Assembly (NCBI GenBank): GCA_027604505.1
Contig: JADIIX010000161.1
Coordinates: forward strand, 1-44,834
DNA from: Gonapodya sp. JEL0774
Lineage: Eukaryota > Monoblepharomycota > Monoblepharidomycetes > Monoblepharidales > Gonapodyaceae
Length of the DNA stretch: 44,834 nt
Direction of reading: 5' to 3'
A model generated the notes under the pieces. That model saw only the letters and a program-made list of their open reading frames with translations, was not told the DNA's origin and ran no database searches. The translations under genes and the position numbers were made by a program. Shown here piece after piece: positions 34,959 through 44,834 of the stretch (position 1 is its first letter; each line of letters opens with the position of its first letter).

Positions 34959-37900
34959 ATGGAGTTTGCTTCTCAAATGTTCAGAAGAACCTCGCGCCAA
35001 CCGGATAGTTCAAAAGATGAAAATCCTTCGAGGGACAAAGCTAAGGAGCGGGACAAAGAGGTGAGCTGTTCTGATTGATTCAGCACATCCATTTCAACCC
35101 TCCGAGCTCACTCCCAATCCGTCAGACAGAGAAGAAGTTGGAGAAGCTTTTGAAAAAGGCTAAACCATTCTTCGACGAAAAACTCAAACCCAAAGCACGC
35201 CTCCAAGCCCTGTACTCGTTCTTGGGTGAGTTCACTCTGCGTCCTCGACGCGCTCACAGTCACATTCATTTTCCTTACCCCTACCCAGAGGCCGCTCAAG
35301 CTGCAAGAGACACTGAAAGTCAACGCAGATTCTTTGAGGACTATGATACCACTGTCTATACGGTCATGAGTGATGCTTTTTGGCATCAAGTCGATAAGAT
35401 TCGAGGTTCGAATATTTTTTTGAGACACTACTTCTTTCTTGACACACTTCATAATGTGAAAATCTGGAAATCTTCTCAGCTCTCGTCCAAAAGACTCCTG
35501 AAAGACCTCCGTTTGTTGGTACCAAGGGAGAGAAGGATTCCAAGGAGGTCGCAGACTTACTCCGGATATTGAACGTACTGAGGACTCTTCTCCTCTATTC
35601 GGCAAAGAAGTTTTCGAAAGGATGGATGCGCGGGAGTGTTGGTGAGTGGTCCCGGGGACACAACATGCCGCGTGTCTGACGGTTGACTGTTGGCCATTTC
35701 CACAGCGGTTATTCTTCGGACTCTTCTCCACCACGGCAATCACCCCAAAATCCGCTTGGAGGGTCTTCGCCTACTTCTGTATTGGTTGAACGACCAGGAA
35801 CATGACGTCCTGGTGCCCCCCGGCAGTGGTATATCTGCACCTTCCTTCGTGCCAGTTTCTGTAGCCAAACCAATCACTTTAGCGGCTCCATCCACTGATG
35901 CTGATGCTGTTACAGATATGCTGAGATTGTATGAGGATGCCATTCCACTTCAATGCTTTCAAGCTTGGCCTCTGCCTGAACCAGTGGAGGTCGCTCAAGG
36001 TGATGGGTTGGGTGGTTTTGTCATTGGTGGTAGGTTTGGCCATGTAGACGATGATTGTAGCCAAACCAAAACAGTGCGTGGAGGTGGATCATCTGAGAAT
36101 CCCAGCATACTGAAGAACTCTACATCTGAAGTGGCTTTACCTCAAAATGTTGTTGGAGGTGGGCCAATAATCCCTAGTAATTTTGGTCGTAGCAACAATT
36201 GAACATTTTTATCAGCAAAAGAAGCTAGTGTTCCACTCCTGCCGGGAGTTCTCAACTCTCAAACATCACGACTCTCCCAACAGCGGCAAGAATCGCTTGA
36301 ACTTTTGGAGGAGATTTTGTACAACTTCATCTTGCTGGCAAAGGCGGCAACAGATTCAACAAAGCTGAACAAGATCCGTATTGACACTGTTGGGGTTAAT
36401 GCTCGGACTTTGATGAATGAGTTGATCACTTCACCAGCAGCCTTCACAACAAATCCTTCTGTCAGTGCCCTCACAACAGCTGAACGTGCTGCAAAGACCA
36501 AATCTATTGTACTCTCATCTCCCAGCATTACACCTGTTGTCCTGCAGAATACAATATCAGAGCCAGCCCATTCTCGTTCTTCATCAGCTAATGAATCCCG
36601 GCCATCCTCTGTTGTGTCTGCCCACGAGGAAGTGGATGACAGCAAAGCAAATTCTGCACCACTGGTGGATAGTTTGGAAGATGTAGATGTGTCACTCCTC
36701 GGCAGTGCACTTAGTGCACAGCAGAATCTAAGCACCATGTGGGATTTATTCGCTAGAATTTATCTGAAATGGTTATTCCCAGGGTTGGCCAGACGAACCG
36801 GCATCAAGGTTGAAGAGGGAGAAGGTGGGTTCTTGGGAATCGATCTCTGTTGCACATATCAATGCATTTCTGTCGCACCCCTGGTTTAAGGATTCGCAAC
36901 ATGTCCCGCAGAAATTTTGAATGTGCTTGTTGGCTTTATTTTCCGCGTCTCTGCTGGTGCAGGGGAAGCTGATAAATTGCCAGTCTCACAAGCACTACAG
37001 GTGCAAGAGTTTGCAGGTTCTACAACAACACAAATTATAAGCAGACCAGTGTCCTTAGTTCTGAAACAACTCCTATTTGCCAATGAACACTGCCGTAATA
37101 TGGTTCATGAAATCATCCGACAGAGTCTGTTGGTGCCATGGAAGCACTACAGTGTGTGTGAACTTGGAATTGCAGTACTCCGTGAATGGATCCTTGCCAG
37201 GGTTGGTTAAGTGCCCTTTCAATTCCACAGTCAGGTTTCATTAATAGTTTCTGCATAGTCTGAAGATCGGCCTGTGTTCCTCCAAGATCCCATTTTAGCA
37301 GCTCAATACCATGTGCCTACCCATGATCCTATTTCCAAAACCCCAATTGTGAATTCCACAGCTTCTTTTCATGTAGATTCAGAAACAGCAACTGTCACAA
37401 CCCCAAATGACTTTCTCAAATGTTACATCCACTATGCCCGGATGGTTTTTTTAGAGAGGAAGGACTGTGCAGGTTTTTGGGATCAACAGGTTGGTTGCTT
37501 TTCAGTTACACAGCTACAGTAGCATGCTGTTTCTGACAGTTTGTGTTTCAGGCTATCCTATTCAAGAATGTAATAGACCTTTACCGAACCCTTACAATGC
37601 AAACATACATCGTACTTGATGAAGACACATGGTGGGCATTGCTGTTTTGGGAGCACTTTTCTAGGTTGATTATTTTTGCGGTTACAGGGAAACCCTGATG
37701 TTTGTTCTCTTAGAAATAGAACACCAGGTTCTTGCTCACAAGGTTGTCAAGCACTCTTTCATGGGTAGAGAGTCTTTGCAAGATGAAATGGCTTCTCTGC
37801 TTATTGAAGTAAGTGTAGTATTCTCCATGTCAGCAAACATCAATGTAGGCTAATTTTGGTCCCCAGACTATTCTTTGTTCCTGGATACGTTCTGGCACCC

Positions 37901-40900
37901 AGAAACAGTACTTTTGGAACAAACTTCATGACCAATTGTCTAAAAGTGCCACCACACGATGGAAGCCAACTATTCTTGAATGGACAGTATGTGGCCTATG
38001 GCTTTTATGACTGTTTCTTGTTGAAACCCACAACTTGAATTCCATATGCAGAGAGTGATGCAAAAGTTGACAAAGCTTCTTGGGTCGCATGTCTTCTCCA
38101 TTGATTTTGATGGCCAATCACCAGGGAAACGATTCCGAACTCCAAGTGCCCAACCTGGGAAACGACAATCCCAATTAAGTCAAAAAGGACCACCAAATGA
38201 GGGCGCACTGGCAGTAGACCAAACTTCTGTTAATGTTGAAGAATATCATCACATGGGCAACAGGCAAGATTCATCACCCTCTTCCAACAAAGCTTATTTA
38301 ATTGTAGCGTGTTTGCACAGACTGTCTCACATCTCTCCAGAAAAAATTGCTGATTTTGTGAACCTTCAAAATTGGAGGTGGTCACCAGAAACAGCTCTCT
38401 TTGCTTGGAAGAATATGCTGTGTATTTTGGGCAACGTCAATGATATTGATGTGAGGCTTTGAGATATATTGTTTGAAGTACATATATGACACCTTCTGTT
38501 TCTGAAAAGGATCCCATTAACCACGCAGAGGCCATTTTGTGCTTGGGTCAAGTATGGGACCTGTTGGCTCTGGTACTTGACTACTAAAAAATTTGTTTGC
38601 AGTGATTACTCACTCCTACGTCATGCATCTTAGATAAGACTACAGCAACCATATAGAGGTGTTGCTCTTCCCCCTTTATTTGAGTTCATCGGATGGATAT
38701 TGCAGGCATGTGATTTGCCAGGGTAAGCAGTGGCAAATATTGCCTGTTGGGATTCATAAATTTGATGGTTTGCATGTTTTACAACAATGAGGAAATATGC
38801 TGAAGGTAGAGCCATAGCATATGGCATTCTCTGTCAAATCATGTGCAGACGTCATGATCAGAAAGTGTCTGAACAGTTATACTATCACTTTTATCGACTT
38901 CTTATCAAGGTTTGTCATAATTGCTGAACCAATGTTGTTAATGCCATGAGCAATGAATATCTTTGTTCTCACACATAGGGTTTCACTGGGAATGATTCAG
39001 ATGTCATTTTTGCAATCATCAAGAATTCAACAAATTTGTTTGCGTTGGCCCTTCCAGGTTGCAATGTTCTCATTCCATTTGCTGTGCATTGTCTGACTCA
39101 ATTGGTATGTTCCACTGTCTTCCATTTGTTTGCAACTGTTGACAGGACATATGTATGAAGCTTCTTGGTGATCCAATCCCTGGTACACCTTATGTTTCAA
39201 ACCCATTGTCACTTCTGGCTGAGGACACTACTTTGCGTTTCAACCCATCCATGGTCCCAGAGGTTGTTCGACAAGGGGCCATTCTCATTTTGACATCCTT
39301 GATTGCGATAACCAATTTATACAGATCTTTATCAATCCCAGTGTTGTCCTACCATGCCTTGACATCACCATCTTATTTTACTACAAATGGTGTTCCAGTT
39401 CCATTGCCTCCCCCATCTGACACAGATGAGAAGCACAGTCCTCATCCCCTGATACCTTCAATGACATTTATAGATGCAAAAAAATTGATAAAGGACACAT
39501 TGCTTGCAGTAGTGGAGGTTAATTTGTCTGCAGTCAGTGGAGATGAGAAGATGGCAGATGAAAAAATTCTTGGGCACTCTTTTCTTTTGAATGCTCTTAC
39601 CCTCCTCTCGTTTGAAGAACTGGTGACTGTGGAAAGGAAAGTGTATTCTTAGAAGCAGCTCCATTTTTTTCTTGTTGCTTATTGTCTATCTTCGGAATTT
39701 TCAGTCCTGACCATTCTGTTGTCAATGATTGCATTAATAGTATCCTGAATCATCTGTTCACAAACAGCTTGAAGCTGGTAAACTCAGCTGTTGACTGCCT
39801 TAACACACTGTCTCAAAATTTTGGCAAGATTGAACATTTGGATCAGGTTTGTGATGTAATGATGTGCTCCCTTAACTTATTCTAAGGAAGGTTGCATGTT
39901 CAGGTTTCAGTTTTTGCTGTTATTGAAAAGCTGGTTGGGTCAATTATGGAGCAATTGGCTTCATTTTCCACTAATAAGCAGGAAACCAAAGGTGAGCTTA
40001 TGCAACTTGTGTGAGACAATATGGTGTCAAGCTTAAAGTCATCTCTCAGCCTGCATTATTGCTAGAATATTCTACTGTCTTCTAGAGTGGCTGATGTGCA
40101 TCCCTTCAGAGTGGTTGAATAATCGAAAGATGCTCTCTATGATATTTGATTGCATTGAAGTAGCTTTGAATGAACCTTCTGCAGTGAGCATTTGATAACA
40201 ACTGTTGCATTTTGTTGAATCTTACCACTCCATTAACAGACAAGAAAAATTTCTCAGCAGAATAAAGAAGAGAGGAAAACTGATGGGAAATCAGGGGGTG
40301 CTCTTAGGGATGATATGGAGCCGCCATTTAAAGCAGCACAGCCAGATGAAAGTGCAGATGGTGAAGTTGACTTGATCAAGGTATGAGTTGAGAATAAGTT
40401 CTACATTAATGGACAGGATCCTGTTTACTCCTTACCTTTGTGTGCAGGAAGCGGCTGAGAATGTGTTAACTCATCTTTTGCACCACATAGGTCATTTCCC
40501 ACCTCCTTATGGACCTGCCATGCTTAGCAGGTGATTCCGCTGGACCACACTAACATTTTCTTTGTAGCCGCTGATCTTTGTGTCATTACAGCTCAATTAC
40601 AGACTTGTTGGATGATCTAAACAAGGATTTATCTGATAAGACAATATATTTCACTTTTGATGATCACACCCTACTCAGTGTAACAGAGATTGATGGTGAC
40701 ACTCCCATAGGTTTGTTGATTGATTTCACAGCAATTCAAACTATTCAGGGTGTTGATACTTTGCTTTTCTAGATACTCGGACTCGAATTGTTCTTCGAGA
40801 TGTCACTGGGAAGTTCACTTGGGACTCTTGGATATTTTATGATTCTTTAGATAAGATTCAGGAGCTCCTGGATAATCAGCGGACCCGGCGAAGAATACGA

Positions 40901-42556
40901 ACAGCATTTGACCGTGACTTCACTATTTCAGATGGTGCAGAGAATTTAGGCACCATTGATGAGTTTATTCTGTCAGAAGAAACTTTTATTGAAAAGCAAC
41001 CTTTGAAGTTGTCTCCGTGAGTACTGTTAACTTCAATCTATCAATTGTGTTGGTTGAATTCTGACCCATCAGTCCACACCAGTGATGCGGTTACATACCA
41101 CCGGGAAGAGAAGGAGGTTCCAGTTTGGAAACCTGACTGTGGGATTGAGAGTGCAGATATGGTGCATGAATTGATCCAATAGTGAGACAACTTTCTGGTA
41201 GTTGCTTGCACAGTGAGAAACAAGATTCAACTGGTCTGTTACACTTCATGAAGTGTTGCCATAGTGAATCCAGATTGTGTGGAAGGATTAACCAACTCAG
41301 AAAGTAATGTTTTGGAGCAACAGGAGACATCCACATTCTTGCAAACCCAAGTTGATCTGGAGTTGTCTGTTTCTGCAGATTACTTGCCACCTAGGTACGA
41401 CTCAGTGCATTCATTGGCATAAAAGCACCTTTAAGCATGGGAACTCGTAGCTCTGCAGAATCCTCCGAGATGGATTGTAAGCACCCAATCACACGCAGTG
41501 CTTCTCAACCTTTTAGTATGAGCCAGGACAGCATTGTTGAATGTACCAAGACCTACCTTTCAATACAGCCAGCAAAACCCAGTTTTGTCTTGCCACCTCT
41601 TCATCGATCTCGTCTTTTCCTCAACCACCTTGGGTTTTTAAACTATGAGTCTCTTAAAAAGGATGATTACTTTCACATGCTCACCAAGAGCCCATCATTG
41701 TTACGAGACATACGGGGCTTAGATAAGAAAAATGGGTGAGATATTGGCACTCTGCTATCCTGAGTTTTGTAGTAACTCAGTGTGACCTTGCCACTTTGGA
41801 TAGCCGAGAGACCATGAAAATTGCAGTACTCTATGTTGGGCCTGATCAAGAGGATGAACAGTCAATTTTGCAGAATGATGCAGGATCTGCCCAGTATCAA
41901 GATTTTGTTTCTAGCCTGGGCTGGGAAATTGATTTAGCAACACACCCTGGTTACTTGGGTGGACTTGAACGAACAAGTGTGAATGGTTCCAAAGCCACAT
42001 ACTTTTGTACGAGCACACTGGAAATGATCTTTCATGAGGCCACAAAAATGCCCAATGACCCCACAGATCCAAAGCAACTGAAAAAGGTTTGTTCAACCTC
42101 CATTGAGTGCTTGTGTATTCCTGTTCTCATGTGTCCATTTCAACTTTTCAGAAACGACACATTGGCAATGATCAGGTGCATGTTGTTTGGAATGAGCATA
42201 GTCGAGACTACCGCAGGAACACAATTTCTGGAGACTTTGCAAATGCTCAAATAATAATTACACCACTACTCAATGGTCTTTACACTGTTGATGTGTTTCG
42301 TGAGCCAAAACTTCACCCATTTGGACCTCTGCAGCCATGCTTGGCAGTCTCAAAACCTGCACTGGGACCTCTGGTTCGGGCAAGTTGTATTGCTGCATAC
42401 CGTTATAGTGTTCATGGCAGTGTCAATCGGTTGGAGCTTTACAGACACTCATTTGCCTCAAGGGCAAGGGACATTTTCATGATCTGTTCTCGGCATCAAG
42501 CACATGATTGGACATATCAACATTTGGTTGATGCAGTATTTGGAATGGCTCCCTAG
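34959..42556 (+). CDS. RalGAP-alpha-like GTPase-activating protein
   Basis: A very large multi-exon gene (roughly 1,900-2,000 residues estimated). The start MEFASQMFRRTSRQPDSSKD leads to KKLEKLLKKAKPFFDEKLKP. The N-terminal domain VILRTLLHHGNHPKIRLEGL and LRLLLYWLNDQEHD matches RalGAP/tuberin family N-termini. The middle is helical-repeat-like with Ser-rich linkers. The C-terminal Rap/Ran-GAP domain is clear: MKIAVLYVGPDQEDEQSILQ, SLGWEIDLATHPGYLGGLER, FHEATKMPNDP, the catalytic block KRHIGNDQVHVVWNEHSRDY (split by an intron after KK), ANAQIIITPLLNGLYTVDVF and VRASCIAAYRYS, ending VFGMAP at 42556. The Asn of the GND-type segment is the expected catalytic residue. It should inactivate a Ral/Rheb-like small GTPase, with a beta subunit encoded elsewhere. 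From about 35.9 kb the gene is CpG-poor. Confidence 0.88.
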
Positions 42557-43453
42557 AAATTCAAGAGTAATTCATGTCATGTATATAGAGCAATCAAATT
42601 GTCTTCACAAGATCTTTGAAGTAATGATTGATTCCATATGCCTCACAAGAGCTGCTGTCAAGCTGGGAAGGACACTTGTCCCTATAATCACTCAAATTGG
42701 GTGTATTGTTCCTAACCCAATTTAGATGCTAACAAAATACAGCATTTTCTCACACTGTAAAGTCTATTTACTCTGTGAAACCCCAGGTTTTTCCTTAAAT
42801 ATTCAGGTGGGTTGAGTGTGAATCCAAAACACCCAATTATGCAGTTTTGTTGGTTCTGGCCACCCTTTTACGGCTTGTAACTACATTTAGAGCAGTGTGA
42901 AGCCAGTCACAAACACACTGCATCTGTGCTATTGAATCCATGCTGCGTAGATGAATTTGTCTTTGTGCAGCTAAAAGCTTCTCAAGAACTGCCATTTTTG
43001 GTGCTTGTGCCTCACATTCTTAGTGCAGTGAGCAGAAACTTGGGGTTCAAGGCAGGACTCTGGAAAACTTCTTTCTGAATGGTGGCACCCTCAACAGAGC
43101 TTAAATGACCATTTTCATTGGCACTAGCAATTGTAGCCCAGCACTGGAAAATGCGATACATAGCTCTAACTTTGCAACACAATCTGCTATTTTGAAAATG
43201 TGATTTTTTCCATAGAGGGAAGCCTATAAGTGCCAAAGCAACTTTACATAGCAACATGCATTGACTGTGGTCATGTAAGAGTAGTACTCTGACGCCCTGG
43301 TACCAGGCTGGGTTTCATGCGTGTTGGTAGAATATCAGACATTGTACTTGTATAAGTGATGTGTGTAAACAAGATTAGCCAGTGGCACATGTAATAGATA
43401 AGTTGCATACAGACAAAGGTCTTCCTGTGCAAAAGGTTATGAGCCTGTGTTAG
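42557..43453. other. AT-rich intergenic region 3' of the RalGAP-like gene
   Basis: About 900 bases with no clear gene. A minus-strand frame at 43012-43257 reads partly like degraded coding sequence (ALIGFPLWKKSHFQNSRL) but I cannot match it to a family. It may include the 5' remains of the adjacent retroelement; no reverse transcriptase or integrase motif was seen before 43454. Confidence 0.4.
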
Positions 43454-44477
43454 TTGCATTTCAAACAGATCCAGTCAGGCCCTGTTGTGTTTCTAAAGGA
43501 ACTCAAAGACTTGAAAGGAAAGATCATTGCATGCGGACATGTTGATGAATTTATCTGCATTGCTCCAGACAGCAAAAGTACTGATGAATTTAAACGGGAA
43601 CTTGCACAGCACTACAAGAGCAAATCTGGCAATTTGGATGTCTTCCTTGGTGTGGAAGCAAAGCAGTCCCCACAAACAGGAACCATTACAATCCATCACA
43701 AGAGAAAGATATTTGAATTGCTCTCTAACTATAACATGCTCAATTGCAGACCAGTTAACACGCCAATGCAGCCAAACATTGAGCTTTTAGGTGCAGATTG
43801 CCCCCAAACTGCAGAAGAAAAGGACGGAATCGATGGGAAAGCCTACAGGAGTGGTGTTGGAAGTTTGATGCATATTAACACCATGACACGTCCTGATATT
43901 TCAACTGCAGTGAAAGTGTTGTCTGAAGCTCTTGACAACCCAAGCAAGAAGCATGTTGATGCATTCTACTGGTTACTGAGATACTGGAATGGAACACAAG
44001 GCCATGGCATTACTTACTTAGGAAAGAATGATCCCAGAAGAAAATCAATGAGCAATCGTGAAATCTTGCAGGGATATGCTGCAGAACCTTTAAAAGGATA
44101 CTTTGATGCAGATTGGGCATGGGATGTTTATGATCACAAATCTTGCTATGGTTGGTTGGATCAAACAGCTCTTGAAGGAGCTGGACAGCCCTGTGAATCA
44201 TGTACTAGACATTTGTTGTCATGCAACCACATCTCTTACTGTCCTAATGGGTGATAATCAAGGAGCACTCAATCTTGCACGAAATCCAATTCTTCATAAA
44301 CAGACAAAGCACATTGATGTGAAGTTTCACTTTATCAGGGAGCAGCTGCAGAAAAAGTTACGTAAGTTGTCCTACTGTCCTACAAAGAACAACACTGCAG
44401 ATGTCATGACTAAACCATTGTCAACACCTGATTTTGAAAGACAATGCGCAGGAATGGGATTAGGAGCAATTGGATAG
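43454..44477 (+). mobile_element. Decayed Ty1/copia retrotransposon pol (partial reverse transcriptase and RNase H)
   Basis: The frame 43454-44254 reads like the end of a copia reverse transcriptase and its connection region: FLKELKDLKGKIIACGHVDE, LGVEAKQSPQTGTITIHHKR, YNMLNCRPVNTPMQPN, KAYRSGVGSLMHINTMTRPD, then GYFDADWAWDVYDHKSCYGW. The usual YVDD active site appears as HVDE. After this point the protein shifts frame (to 44103-44477), giving WIKQLLKEL, MGDNQGALNLARNPILHKQT, KHIDVKFHFIREQLQKKL and a copia-like end KNNTADVMTKPLSTPDFERQ. The usual SWKS...STEAEYMA segment between them is missing. Gag, protease, integrase and most of the RT are absent from the window. This is a truncated, frame-shifted, internally deleted, inactive copy. 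Confidence 0.9.
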
Positions 44478-44508
44478 TTGGAGTTCATTGGAAACAACAC
44501 AGAGGGAG

Positions 44509-44834
44509 TGTGAAGTCATGGGTTGGAATACCATTGGTGACAAAATAATTTGTATACGTTGGATTTGGAAAAGTGCTTGGATGAGTCATCACTGTGGCCG
44601 GTGTGGCACAGCAGGTCAAAGTATGTATAAACAGCCCAGTTTTCCATGTAGTGGATGTTTTCAAGAAGAAAAGACAAGTTTGGAGGTCCAACAGATCATG
44701 TACTCCATGATCCACTGTTAACCATTCCCATTTCATGTTGAGATGGATGTTGGGTTACTTATCTATATTTTCTCTGTGCACACAACTGAGTTTACAAATT
44801 ATGCCCTTCACCACACCCAGATTGACATACAGGC
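44509..44834 (+). repeat. Possible start of the copia 3' LTR
   Basis: Just after the RNase H end lies a purine-rich run (AGAGGGAG, 44501-44508), followed by TGTGAAGTC. Copia elements typically have such a polypurine tract directly before an LTR that starts TG. The matching 5' LTR is not in the window and the 3' end (CA) is not reached, so the call rests on position and motif only. No gene is recognised here. Confidence 0.35.

Larger units (their letters stand above)
35880..44834. other. CpG-poor, AT-richer domain 2
   Basis: From about 35880, inside the RalGAP-like gene, CG dinucleotides become rare. By hand I count about 14 in 36301-36900 and 6 in 43501-43980, against 6 in the single 60-base line 31981-32040. 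TG and CA are common. The domain covers the rest of the RalGAP-like gene, its 3' flank and the copia remnant, and runs off the window. Confidence 0.8.

Noticed and set aside
1-44834. CRISPR array, bacterial operon or phage genes
   Set aside because: No spaced direct repeats or prokaryotic gene order were seen; spliced eukaryotic genes span the window.

Overview
The window looks like nuclear DNA of an early-diverging, chytrid-like fungus; I cannot place the genus. Genes lie on both strands, and most are cut by many short GT-AG introns of about 45-110 nt. The gene set is eukaryotic and mostly fungal in style: an ILV3-type dihydroxy-acid dehydratase with a mitochondrial leader, a FAT1/FATP acyl-CoA synthetase, GTP cyclohydrolase I, an SSF1/PPAN ribosome-assembly factor, a PX-BAR sorting nexin, a WBP4-like spliceosomal zinc-finger protein and a RalGAP-alpha-like GTPase activator. 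Exon models were built by hand from reading frame, splice sites and phase.

Layout. 0.3-1.4 kb (+): unidentified multi-exon gene. 1.6-5.0 kb (-): FATP/FAT1 with about 19 exons. 5.2-6.9 kb (+): PX-BAR sorting nexin. 7.2-8.6 kb (-): short-form tRNase Z. 9.1-10.6 kb (-): GTP cyclohydrolase I. 11.3-12.5 kb (-): F-box-like protein with a Cys-rich C-terminal half. 12.7-15.5 kb (+): unrecognised gene. 15.8-17.7 kb (-): SSF1/PPAN. 17.9-20.6 kb (-): ILV3. 20.75-26.0 kb (-): condensation-domain-like protein and a Ser-rich disordered region, possibly one gene. 27.1-30.8 kb (+): secreted-LRR/transmembrane/SH3 receptor-like gene. 31.5-32.6 kb (+): intronless RNA ligase. 33.2-34.6 kb (+): WBP4-like. 35.0-42.6 kb (+): RalGAP-alpha-like. 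43.5-44.5 kb (+): decayed Ty1/copia pol, with a possible LTR running off the end.

Two features stand out. First, base composition is a mosaic: about 13.35-15.78 kb and about 35.9 kb to the end are AT-richer and clearly CpG-poor, while the rest is CpG-rich. Both left edges fall inside genes, so a gene starts CpG-rich and continues CpG-poor; a history of cytosine methylation is one explanation. Second, the 27-31 kb gene encodes two tandem plant-like LRR ectodomain modules, one membrane span and a cytoplasmic SH3 domain with no kinase seen, an unusual receptor design and my best candidate for an undescribed signalling system. The condensation-fold protein with a long insert and a degenerate active site, and the unknown gene at 12.7-15.5 kb, are the next candidates.

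There is no operon-like logic. The genes are mostly independent housekeeping functions (lipid activation, folate/pterin and branched-chain amino acid synthesis, ribosome and RNA processing, endosomal and small-GTPase control) interleaved with lineage-specific genes.
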